Assembly (NCBI GenBank): GCA_018882485.1
Contig: VERU01000031.1
Location: 1 to 12,436 of the forward strand
Length of the DNA: 12,436 bases
Reading direction: 5' to 3'
Source: Rhodoferax sp.
GTDB lineage: Bacteria; Pseudomonadota; Gammaproteobacteria; Burkholderiales; Burkholderiaceae_C
A program made the position numbers and the translations under genes. Below, in pieces: positions 7,218-12,436 of this stretch. The notes beneath the pieces are model-generated. The model made no database searches. It was not told where the DNA came from and saw only the letters and a list, made by a program, of their open reading frames with translations. The stretch's first letter is position 1, and every line of letters starts with the position of its first letter.

Positions 7218-7283
7218 ATGGGCGGCCCGCGATTCCCGACACGGGGCTGCCGGGACGCACTTCGCCCTGAACACGACTGACCC

Positions 7284-8072
7284 ATGGCCGACACCCCCTC
7301 CAAGGACGACGAACTCGCCGGCACCGAGCAGCCCTTTGTGCAGCACCTCATGGAGTTGCGTGATCGCCTGCTCTATTGCATCTACGGGCTGATGCTGGCG
7401 GTCGCGGTGCTGGCTTTCTGGCCGGGTCCGAACGGCTTGATCGACTTCATCGCCCGTCCGATCCGGGCCCACATGCCGCCCGACGCCAAACTGATCGCCG
7501 TGGGCGTTTTTTCGCCGTTTTTCGTTCCGCTCAAGGTGTTGGTGCTGGTTGCCGTGCTGCTGACCCTGCCCTGGCTGATGTACCAGATCTGGATGTTCAT
7601 TGCCCCGGGCCTGTACCGCCATGAGCGCCTGTTTGCCCTGCCGCTGATCGTTTTCGGCAGCCTGCTGGCGTACGCCGGCATCGCCTTTGTTCAGTTTTTT
7701 GTGCTGGACAAGATGTTCGCCTTCATCCAGGGTTTCACGCCGGCCAGCGTGGCGGCCACGCCCGACATCGCGTCCTACGTCGAGGCCATCCTCTCCCTGT
7801 ACCTGGCGTTCGGGGTGGCTTTCCAGGTGCCCATCGTGGTGATGCTGCTGGTGCGCCTGAACATGGTGACCATCGCCAAGCTCAAAAGCTTTCGCGGCTA
7901 TTTCATCGTGGTGGCCTTTGTGGTGGCCGCCGTCGTCACCCCGCCCGACGTGCTCTCGCAGGTGGCGCTCGCGGTGCCGATGTGCATTCTTTACGAGGTC
8001 GGTATCCTGGCGGCCGGGTGGTACGCCCGCGGCAAGCCCGCCGACGCCGAGCAGGAACCGAAAGAAACCTGA
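7284..8072 (+). CDS. tatC: Sec-independent protein translocase subunit TatC
   Basis: TatC is the six-span membrane receptor for twin-arginine signal peptides. Over 262 residues the protein shows the N-terminal HLMELRDRLLY (21-31), which carries the conserved Glu of the signal-binding site, the cytoplasmic loop PGLYRHER (108-115) with the second key Glu114, and TPPDVLSQ (219-226) before the last helix. Hydrophobic spans lie at about 29-46, 78-105, 116-140, 165-190, 205-219 and 222-245. The C-terminal tail is short and acidic. The gene ends 76 bases from the convergent protease gene; that gap contains one copy of the interspersed repeat. Confidence 0.97.
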   Translation: MADTPSKDDELAGTEQPFVQHLMELRDRLLYCIYGLMLAVAVLAFWPGPNGLIDFIARPIRAHMPPDAKLIAVGVFSPFFVPLKVLVLVAVLLTLPWLMYQIWMFIAPGLYRHERLFALPLIVFGSLLAYAGIAFVQFFVLDKMFAFIQGFTPASVAATPDIASYVEAILSLYLAFGVAFQVPIVVMLLVRLNMVTIAKLKSFRGYFIVVAFVVAAVVTPPDVLSQVALAVPMCILYEVGILAAGWYARGKPADAEQEPKET

Positions 8073-8086
8073 TCGAAATCAGGCAC

Positions 8087-8130
8087 CAGCCCTTGCTGGA
8101 TAACGATTTTCAGCTACCGATCTTGTAGCA
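8087..8130 (+). repeat. Interspersed repeat, copy 2 (between tatC and protease gene)
   Basis: This is the only intergenic copy. CCCTTG (8090-8095), GCTA (8113-8116) and AGCA (8127-8130) keep the same spacing as the two genic copies. A perfect small hairpin GCTAC-N7-GTAGC lies at 8113-8129. Similarity extends upstream to about 8074. It fills most of the 76-base gap between two convergent genes, where a hairpin could end transcription from either side, although no T-run follows. Confidence 0.65.
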
Positions 8131-8148
8131 CTTGCTAGACGGTCGCGG

Positions 8149-9291
8149 TCAGCGCTGGACCGCTTTGGGTGGTGGCCTCTGACCCGGCGTGACCTGCAAC
8201 TTCACCACCTGATCGCGGCGCTGCAGCACCACGCCAGCCGCTTGCCCGGGTTGCAGCGCGGCGACCTGGGCCAGCAGTTCCGCCACGTTGCGCACCTCTT
8301 TTCCGGCCACGGCCGTGATCACGTCACCTGGCCGGATGCCCGCCTGTGCGGCCGGCCCGTTCTGCAGCACGCCGGTGATGATCACGCCGGCCGAGGCCTT
8401 GACCCCGAAGGTTTCGGCCAGTTCCGGCGTCAGTTCGTTGGGCTCCACCCCGATCCAGCCCCGCATCACGCGGCCGTCGCGCACGATGCCCTCCATCACC
8501 TGGCGAGCGGTCGAGACCGGTATCGCGAAACCGATGCCCAGACTGCCTCCGGAGCGGGAATAGATGGCGGTGTTGATGCCCAACAGGTTGCCGGCGGTGT
8601 CTACCAGCGCCCCGCCCGAGTTGCCAGGATTGATCGCGGCATCGGTCTGGATGAAGTTTTCGAAGGTGTTGATGCCCAGCTGGTTGCGTCCCAGCGCGCT
8701 CACGATGCCGCCCGTCACCGTCTGACCCACGCCAAACGGGTTGCCGATGGCCAGCACCTGATCGCCCACCCGCAGGTTGTCGGAGTTGCCCAGCACCACC
8801 ATTGGCAGGCGGTCGAGGTCGATCTTCAGAACCGCCAGATCGGTGTCGGGATCGGTCCCGATGACCTTGGCCCGGCTGCGACGGCTGTCGTTGAGCACCA
8901 CCTCGATGTCGTCGGCCCCCTCGACCACATGGTTGTTGGTCAGGATGTATCCGGTGCTGCTCACGATCACGCCGCTGCCCAGTCCGACCTGAGGCTCACT
9001 GCCCTGGTCGCCATAGAAGAACTTGAACCAGGGGTCGTCGCTGTGGGGGTTGCGCCGTGCGGCCTTGCTGGTGTTGATGCTGACCACGGCGGCCGAGGCC
9101 TTGGCCGCCGCCTGGCGGAAACTGCCCGCCGGCAGGGCGCCGGGTTCGGACGCAGGCGCCTCCAGCAGGGCGATCGGGCCGTTGCGCAAGCCCCGCGGGC
9201 CCAGCCATTCGGGTTTGAGGGTCAGCACCACGAAGTAGGCGGCCAGCAGGACCGTCACAGCTTGGGAAAACAGGAGCCAGTAGCGTTTCAT
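8149..9291 (-). CDS. Membrane-anchored DegS/AlgW-type serine protease with one PDZ domain
   Basis: This HtrA-family protease is anchored in the inner membrane with its active domain in the periplasm. Known relatives DegS and AlgW sense misfolded outer-membrane proteins and cleave an anti-sigma factor; that role is inferred here. The 380-residue protein has an uncleaved-looking N-terminal hydrophobic span (about 5-24), a chymotrypsin-like domain with the triad His121 (TNNHVVEG), Asp151 (DTDLAVLK) and Ser225 (NPGNSGGAL), and a single PDZ domain (about 278-368) with GVIITGVLQNGPAAQAGIRP. One PDZ and a membrane anchor separate it from two-PDZ DegP/DegQ. It is convergent with tatC and divergent from the cysteine-rich gene. 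The start codon has only a weak ribosome site. No sigma-E or anti-sigma gene is in the window. Confidence 0.93.
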   Translation of the reverse strand: MKRYWLLFSQAVTVLLAAYFVVLTLKPEWLGPRGLRNGPIALLEAPASEPGALPAGSFRQAAAKASAAVVSINTSKAARRNPHSDDPWFKFFYGDQGSEPQVGLGSGVIVSSTGYILTNNHVVEGADDIEVVLNDSRRSRAKVIGTDPDTDLAVLKIDLDRLPMVVLGNSDNLRVGDQVLAIGNPFGVGQTVTGGIVSALGRNQLGINTFENFIQTDAAINPGNSGGALVDTAGNLLGINTAIYSRSGGSLGIGFAIPVSTARQVMEGIVRDGRVMRGWIGVEPNELTPELAETFGVKASAGVIITGVLQNGPAAQAGIRPGDVITAVAGKEVRNVAELLAQVAALQPGQAAGVVLQRRDQVVKLQVTPGQRPPPKAVQR

Positions 9292-9360
9292 CCGTCGGCG
9301 ATCGGTACAGGGGGTGGGGGCGGTCCGCGTGGATGGCGGACAGCGCGGGGGCGCGGCGAA

Positions 9361-9366
9361 ATTGTA
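9361..9366 (-). promoter_or_regulatory. Candidate -10 element for the DegS-type protease gene
   Basis: Minus-strand TACAAT (5 of 6 matches to TATAAT) lies about 70 bases upstream of the protease start in the divergent 125-base spacer. No good -35 hexamer is seen at the usual distance. The leader would be about 60 bases. Confidence 0.35.
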
Positions 9367-9416
9367 GGCCTTGCACCACCGGGAGCTGTGTCTCGGCGGT
9401 AAAGTGGGGGTCTGCC

Positions 9417-9773
9417 ATGCCCTCCGCCGCCCGAGTCATCGCCATCCAGCCCCTGGCGCCGTCCAAGCCCGCCTGGGGCGCGGCCTGCAACGGCTGCGGC
9501 CTGTGCTGTCTCTTCGAGCCCTGTCCGTTGGGCATGGTGCTCTCCCGCCGCCGTCGCGGGGCCTGTGTCGCCCTGCGCTGGCTGGAGACCGAGCGGCGCG
9601 ACCGCTGCGGGGCGCTCGCCCAGCCCGACCGGGTGCTGGGCGAGGTGCTTCCATCGAGGCTGCGCCCTGTCGCGGGTCGGCTGGCCCCGGCCTTGCGCCG
9701 TTGGGCCCAGCGCTGGATCGCCCCGGGCATCGGCTGCGACAGCCACCTCAGCGCCACTCGGACCCCGCCATGA
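9417..9773 (+). CDS. Small cysteine-rich protein (CxxCxxCC cluster), function unknown
   Basis: The product has 118 residues and eight cysteines, at 24, 27, 30, 31, 36, 50, 64 and 107. The first five form a CNGCGLCCLFEPC cluster that resembles the CxxCxxCC zinc- or iron-chelating motif of YkgJ-type proteins; the rest is rich in Arg and Ala and has no membrane span. The pattern suggests a metal or iron-sulfur site. The frame is open back to 9333, but the ATG at 9417 has a G-run (9406-9410) in front and begins just before the conserved-looking part. Its stop overlaps the nif3 start (ATGA), so it is co-translated with a metal-binding protein. I cannot name it, and the YkgJ link is only a motif resemblance. 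Confidence 0.75.
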   Translation: MPSAARVIAIQPLAPSKPAWGAACNGCGLCCLFEPCPLGMVLSRRRRGACVALRWLETERRDRCGALAQPDRVLGEVLPSRLRPVAGRLAPALRRWAQRWIAPGIGCDSHLSATRTPP

Positions 9774-10525
9774 CCGATCGCCAGCAGCTCTTGCACACCC
9801 TGAACGGACTGCTGCAGCCCGAGCGGTTTCGAGACCACGGTCCGAATGGCCTGCAGGTCGAGGGCCGGGCCTCGGTGCACCGCCTGGTATCGGGCGTGAC
9901 GGCCAGCCTGGCCCTGATCGAAGCCGCCGTGGCCTGGCGGGCCGACGCCATCCTGGTGCACCATGGCCTGTTCTGGCGTGGCCAGGACGGCTGCGTGACC
10001 GGCTGGATGCGGCAGCGGCTGGCCCGTTTGCTGGCCCACGACATCAACCTGTTTGCCTATCATCTGCCGCTGGACGCGCACCCCGTATGGGGCAACAACG
10101 TGCAGCTCGGCCACCGCCTGGGATTGCAGGCCGAGCGCCGTTTCGGCGATCAGGATCTGGGCCTGCTGGGGCGTCTCACCTCGGGCGCCACGGTGGCTGC
10201 AGCCGATCTGGCACAGCACCTGGAATTGTGCCTGAATCGGCCTGTAACCCTTGTGTATCAAGGAGATCGCGCTATTCAAAACATAGCATGGTGCAGCGGC
10301 GGTGCACAGGGCTACTTCGAGGCGGCGATGGCCGCAGGCGCCGATGCCTACATCACTGGCGAGATCTCCGAGCCCCAGGCCCACTTGGCACGAGAGTGCG
10401 GCGTGGCCTATCTGGCCTGCGGCCACCATGCCAGCGAGCGCTATGGTGCGCCGGCCCTGGGCGAGCATCTGGCCGGGTTGCTGGGGCTGGAGCACCGGTA
10501 CATCGAGATCGACAACCCGGCCTGA
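9770..10525 (+). CDS. Nif3-family dinuclear metal centre protein
   Basis: Nif3/YbgI proteins form hexameric toroids with a two-metal site and are often called GTP cyclohydrolase I type 2-like; the biological role is not settled. The 251-residue protein carries the expected ligands: His64-His65 (LVHHGLFW), His98 and Asp102 (AYHLPLDAH), and His219-His220 with Glu223 (ACGHHASE). DHGPNGLQVEG (22-32) and CSGGAQGYFEAAMAAGADAYITGE (about 175-198) are family hallmarks. The chosen ATG overlaps the stop of the cysteine-rich gene. Residues 159-173 are encoded by a copy of the interspersed repeat with little apparent damage to the protein. The stop TGA is part of the pdxA ribosome site. Confidence 0.94.
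   Translation: MTDRQQLLHTLNGLLQPERFRDHGPNGLQVEGRASVHRLVSGVTASLALIEAAVAWRADAILVHHGLFWRGQDGCVTGWMRQRLARLLAHDINLFAYHLPLDAHPVWGNNVQLGHRLGLQAERRFGDQDLGLLGRLTSGATVAAADLAQHLELCLNRPVTLVYQGDRAIQNIAWCSGGAQGYFEAAMAAGADAYITGEISEPQAHLARECGVAYLACGHHASERYGAPALGEHLAGLLGLEHRYIEIDNPA
10245..10288 (+). repeat. Interspersed repeat, copy 3 (inside nif3)
   Basis: CCCTTG (10248-10253), GCTA (10271-10274) and AGCA (10285-10288) match the other copies in order and spacing. A perfect hairpin GCTAT-N7-ATAGC lies at 10271-10287, at the same place as the copy 2 hairpin. It encodes Nif3 residues 159-173 with many AT-ending codons in an otherwise GC-rich gene. Confidence 0.6.
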
Positions 10526-10534
10526 GGACGTCCC

Positions 10535-11590
10535 ATGGCTGCACCCATCGCCATCACGCTCGGCGATCCCGCTGGCATCGGGCCGGAAATCATCGCCCGG
10601 GCCTGGATGCAGGACCCCCAGGCGCTTCGCGGTTGCGTGATCGCCGGCGATGTGGCGGCGCTGCAACGCGCCCAGAACCAGGTGGCCCGGGGCGCAGCCG
10701 TTGGGCCGCTGGCCCTGCTGACATCGTTGACGGAGCTACCGGCACTGCCGCCCCGTTGCCTGCCGGTGCTGCAGGTGGCCCGGCCCGGACCTCTGGTGAC
10801 GCAGGGCGTGGTGAGTCCGCGAGGCGGGCAGGTTGCAGCCGATTGCGTGCTGTGGGCGGCGCAGGCCGCCCTGCGGGGTGAGGTTGCCGCACTGGTCACG
10901 GCGCCCTTGCACAAGGAGGCTCTGGCTTTGGCGGGGCCGCCAGCGGACGGTTTTCCCGGCCACACCGAACTGCTGCAGCATCTGGCGGCCCGGTACCTGG
11001 GTCGGGAATGCGCGGAGTTGCCGGTGCGCATGATGCTGGCCAACGACGAACTGCGGGTCGTGCTGGTCAGCATCCACCTGTCGTTGCGCGAGGCGCTGGA
11101 CGCGGTGACCCGGCCGCAGGTGCTGGAGACCTTACGCATCGCCCACCGCTCGCTGTCTGCCATGCTGGGCCGTGCCCCCCGGCTGGCGGTGGCCGGTCTC
11201 AACCCTCATGCGGGCGAGGGGGGTCGTTTCGGCCGGGAGGAACTGGAGGTGATCGCCCCGGCGATCGCCGCCGCCCGTGAGGAAGGCATCTCTGCCCAAG
11301 GGCCTTTCCCGCCCGACACGGTGTTCATGCGGGCCCGAGCCCAGGCACGGGCCGCCCAGGCCGACGGCTGCGATGCGGTGATCGCCATGTACCACGATCA
11401 GGGGCTGATCCCGCTCAAGTACCTGGGGGTCGAGCAGGGGGTCAACGTCACCCTCGGGCTGCCGCTGGTGCGCACCAGCCCGGATCACGTAACCGCCTTC
11501 GACATTGCGGGTACCGGCCAGGCCGACCCGTCCAGCCTGCTGGCCGCGGTCCGTGTGGCGCGGACCCTCAGCGCCGCAGACTGTCCCTGA
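10535..11590 (+). CDS. pdxA: 4-hydroxythreonine-4-phosphate dehydrogenase
   Basis: PdxA oxidises 4-phosphohydroxy-L-threonine in the DXP-dependent route to pyridoxal phosphate; the product is joined with deoxyxylulose phosphate by PdxJ. The 351-residue protein shows [10 protein letters not shown] (10-19), TAPLHKEAL (122-130) and GHTELLQHL (142-150). The metal-binding histidines are His181 (SIHLSLREA), His225 ([12 protein letters not shown]) and His287 ([13 protein letters not shown]). The C-terminal [22 protein letters not shown] is canonical. GAGGA (10524-10528), 6 bases before the ATG, overlaps the nif3 stop and supports the start. The last 23 bases overlap the 3' end of mscL on the other strand. 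Confidence 0.97.
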   Translation: MAAPIAITLGDPAGIGPEIIARAWMQDPQALRGCVIAGDVAALQRAQNQVARGAAVGPLALLTSLTELPALPPRCLPVLQVARPGPLVTQGVVSPRGGQVAADCVLWAAQAALRGEVAALVTAPLHKEALALAGPPADGFPGHTELLQHLAARYLGRECAELPVRMMLANDELRVVLVSIHLSLREALDAVTRPQVLETLRIAHRSLSAMLGRAPRLAVAGLNPHAGEGGRFGREELEVIAPAIAAAREEGISAQGPFPPDTVFMRARAQARAAQADGCDAVIAMYHDQGLIPLKYLGVEQGVNVTLGLPLVRTSPDHVTAFDIAGTGQADPSSLLAAVRVARTLSAADCP

Positions 11591-11999
11591 TCTCGCGCAG
11601 CAACAGCACGTCCTCGGGGGTGGGTGCCGGCGCGGGTGCGGGCGGCGGCGGCGCCGAGCGCTTGAGGCGGTTGATCTGCTTGACCATCATGAAGATGATG
11701 AACGCCAGGATCGTGAAATTGACGGCCACCGTGATGAAGCTGCCGTAGGCAAACACCGGCACCCCGGCCTTTTTCATGGCATCCAGGGTGCTGGCGGTGC
11801 CGGCCGGCACCTGGCCGAGCACCAGGTACAGGTTGGAGAAGTCAAGCTTGCCAAACACCAGCCCGACCACCGGCATGATCAGATCGGCCACCACCGAATC
11901 CACGATCTTGCCGAATGCGCCGCCGATGATGACGCCCACGGCGAGGTCGACCACGTTGCCTTTGACGGCAAATTCCCTGAATTCCTGCAACACACTCAC
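11568..11999 (-). CDS. mscL: Large-conductance mechanosensitive channel
   Basis: MscL is a homopentameric inner-membrane channel that opens under membrane tension to release solutes on osmotic downshock. The 143-residue protein starts [21 protein letters not shown] after an initiating GTG and continues with [21 protein letters not shown] (first span), a periplasmic loop, a second span [21 protein letters not shown], a Pro/Ala linker and the C-terminal helix [15 protein letters not shown]. Minus-strand GGAG at 12011-12008, 8 bases before the GTG, supports that start. The stop lies inside the end of pdxA (tail-to-tail overlap of 23 bases), and the start is 155 bases from petA, with which it is divergent. 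Confidence 0.97.
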   Translation of the reverse strand: MSVLQEFREFAVKGNVVDLAVGVIIGGAFGKIVDSVVADLIMPVVGLVFGKLDFSNLYLVLGQVPAGTASTLDAMKKAGVPVFAYGSFITVAVNFTILAFIIFMMVKQINRLKRSAPPPPAPAPAPTPEDVLLLREIRDSLRR

Positions 12000-12007
12000 G
12001 GTCGTGT

Positions 12008-12011
12008 CTCC
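12008..12011 (-). promoter_or_regulatory. Shine-Dalgarno site supporting the mscL GTG start
   Basis: Minus-strand GGAG lies 8 bases before the GTG at 11999. Together with the canonical N-terminal sequence it makes a GTG start more likely than any internal ATG. Confidence 0.6.
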
Positions 12012-12105
12012 AAAGCGATGAGGGGCCGTCAGTATCTCCCAGAATGCCCGCGAGCCGGTCGTCCGGCGGGCCCGGGCGGTGCCAGGGCGCCCGCAGGGCC
12101 TCAGT

Positions 12106-12111
12106 TACAAT
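12106..12111 (+). promoter_or_regulatory. Candidate -10 element for petA
   Basis: TACAAT (5 of 6 matches) lies 43 bases before the petA ATG, directly after a GC-rich stretch. No convincing -35 is present at 16-18 bases. Transcription would start near 12118, with a leader of about 37 bases. Confidence 0.4.
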
Positions 12112-12144
12112 CAAGAGCTGTTGCGCGAAGCGAAGTTTTTCATT

Positions 12145-12149
12145 GAGGA
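12145..12149 (+). promoter_or_regulatory. Shine-Dalgarno site for petA
   Basis: GAGGA stands 5 bases before the ATG at 12155 and fixes the start of the Rieske protein. Confidence 0.65.
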
Positions 12150-12154
12150 TTCCC

Positions 12155-12436
12155 ATGAGTGAGAGCCTTGTCGAGCAGGGTCAGGTCGATGCCGCCAAAA
12201 GAACCTGGCTGATTGCGTCGAGCTGCGCGGGCGTGGCCGGTGGCGTGGCCGCCGTCGTTCCCTTTGTGAGCAGTTTCCAGCCGTCCGAGCGGGCCCGGGC
12301 CGCCGGCGCAGCGGTGGAGGCCGATATCTCGGGTCTCAAGCCCGGAGAAAAAATGGTGGTGGAGTGGCGCGGCAAGCCGGTCTGGATCGTGCGCCGCACT
12401 CCGGAACAGCTGGCCGTGCTGCCGCAACTCAACGCC
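12155..12436 (+). CDS. petA: Ubiquinol-cytochrome c reductase Rieske iron-sulfur subunit, N-terminal part (3' end outside window)
   Basis: PetA carries the 2Fe-2S Rieske cluster of the cytochrome bc1 complex and is held in the inner membrane by its uncleaved N-terminal helix, with the cluster domain in the periplasm. The first 94 codons are present. The N-terminus has a short acidic leader, the Tat-like motif AKRTWLIAS (residues 14-22), a hydrophobic span to about residue 38 (GVAGGVAAVVPFV), the hinge region FQPSERARAAGAAVEADISG, and the start of the periplasmic domain with GEKMVVEWRGKPVWIVRRT. The cluster-binding CTHLGC and CPCHGS boxes would lie beyond the edge, so the cluster cannot be confirmed here. 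The Tat motif has Lys-Arg in place of Arg-Arg. Cytochrome b and c1 genes are expected next. Confidence 0.94.
   Translation, partial: MSESLVEQGQVDAAKRTWLIASSCAGVAGGVAAVVPFVSSFQPSERARAAGAAVEADISGLKPGEKMVVEWRGKPVWIVRRTPEQLAVLPQLNA

Noticed and set aside
7218..7283. Possible terminator hairpin between tatB and tatC (CCCG-N3-CGGG)
   Set aside because: The stem is only four pairs without a T-run, and tatB and tatC are expected to be co-transcribed.
8242..9402. A 386-codon plus-strand frame antisense to the protease gene
   Set aside because: Composition and position mark it as the complement of the protease codons; the protease triad and PDZ motifs are unambiguous.
9333..9416. Upstream ATG for the cysteine-rich protein
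   Set aside because: The added residues fall in the divergent promoter region, and a G-rich ribosome-like run precedes the later ATG at 9417.
8996..10666. A 556-codon open frame on the minus strand spanning the protease N-terminus, the cysteine-rich gene and nif3
   Set aside because: It is antisense or out of frame to genes with clear catalytic motifs, has a low-complexity Gln/Arg/Gly composition and resembles no family; long shadow frames are expected at this GC content.
10903..10946. A further CCCTTG within pdxA, as a possible fourth repeat copy
   Set aside because: GCTA and AGCA are absent at the required offsets, and the codons encode the normal PdxA motif TAPLHKEAL.
1..12436. CRISPR arrays, tRNA or rRNA genes, transposases, phage genes or a toxin-antitoxin or defence system
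   Set aside because: Reading both strands gave none; every sizeable coding region is a housekeeping gene or a small conserved-looking protein.

Overview
The window is a GC-rich, gene-dense chromosomal segment that looks like a betaproteobacterium of the order Burkholderiales, most likely family Comamonadaceae. I infer this from gene order (his operon, then a DUF4870-like gene, HIT protein, tatABC, a DegS-type protease, Nif3, mscL and petA), from protein sequence style (for example the long arginine-rich TatB tail), and from a short interspersed repeat of a kind I associate with that family. I ran no database search.

Layout. (1) Positions 1-4230, rightward: 3' end of hisD, then hisC, hisB, hisH, hisA and hisF. 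hisD/hisC, hisC/hisB and hisB/hisH are joined by 4-base stop/start overlaps. A 67-base gap precedes hisA. (2) 4240-4779, leftward: a FAS1-domain (fasciclin) lipoprotein that splits the his genes. (3) 4930-8072, rightward: hisI, hisE, a small DUF4870-like membrane protein, a HIT-family protein, tatA, tatB and tatC. (4) 8149-9291, leftward: a membrane-anchored DegS/AlgW-type serine protease with one PDZ domain. (5) 9417-11590, rightward: a small eight-cysteine protein, a Nif3-family dinuclear-metal protein and pdxA. (6) 11568-11999, leftward: mscL, whose 3' end overlaps pdxA tail to tail. (7) 12155 to the right edge: the 5' part of petA, the Rieske subunit of the cytochrome bc1 complex.

How the genes work together. 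Eight proteins (HisI, HisE, HisA, HisH+HisF, HisB, HisC, HisD) cover every histidine step shown here; HisG and the histidinol-phosphate phosphatase are not in the window. TatA, TatB and TatC form a complete twin-arginine translocase. Two nearby genes encode plausible Tat clients: the FAS1 lipoprotein (Arg-Arg signal with lipobox) and PetA (Lys-Arg signal). DegS-type protease and MscL belong to envelope stress and osmotic protection. PdxA makes the PLP precursor, and HisC uses PLP.

Most of the window is ordinary housekeeping DNA. The most unusual signal is a degenerate, AT-leaning repeat of about 44-57 bases in three copies with identical internal spacing: inside hisC, between tatC and the protease gene, and inside nif3. 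The two genic copies are read in the same frame and do not appear to disrupt the protein. No intergenic stretch exceeds about 155 bases, and I saw no tRNA, rRNA, CRISPR array, transposase or phage gene.
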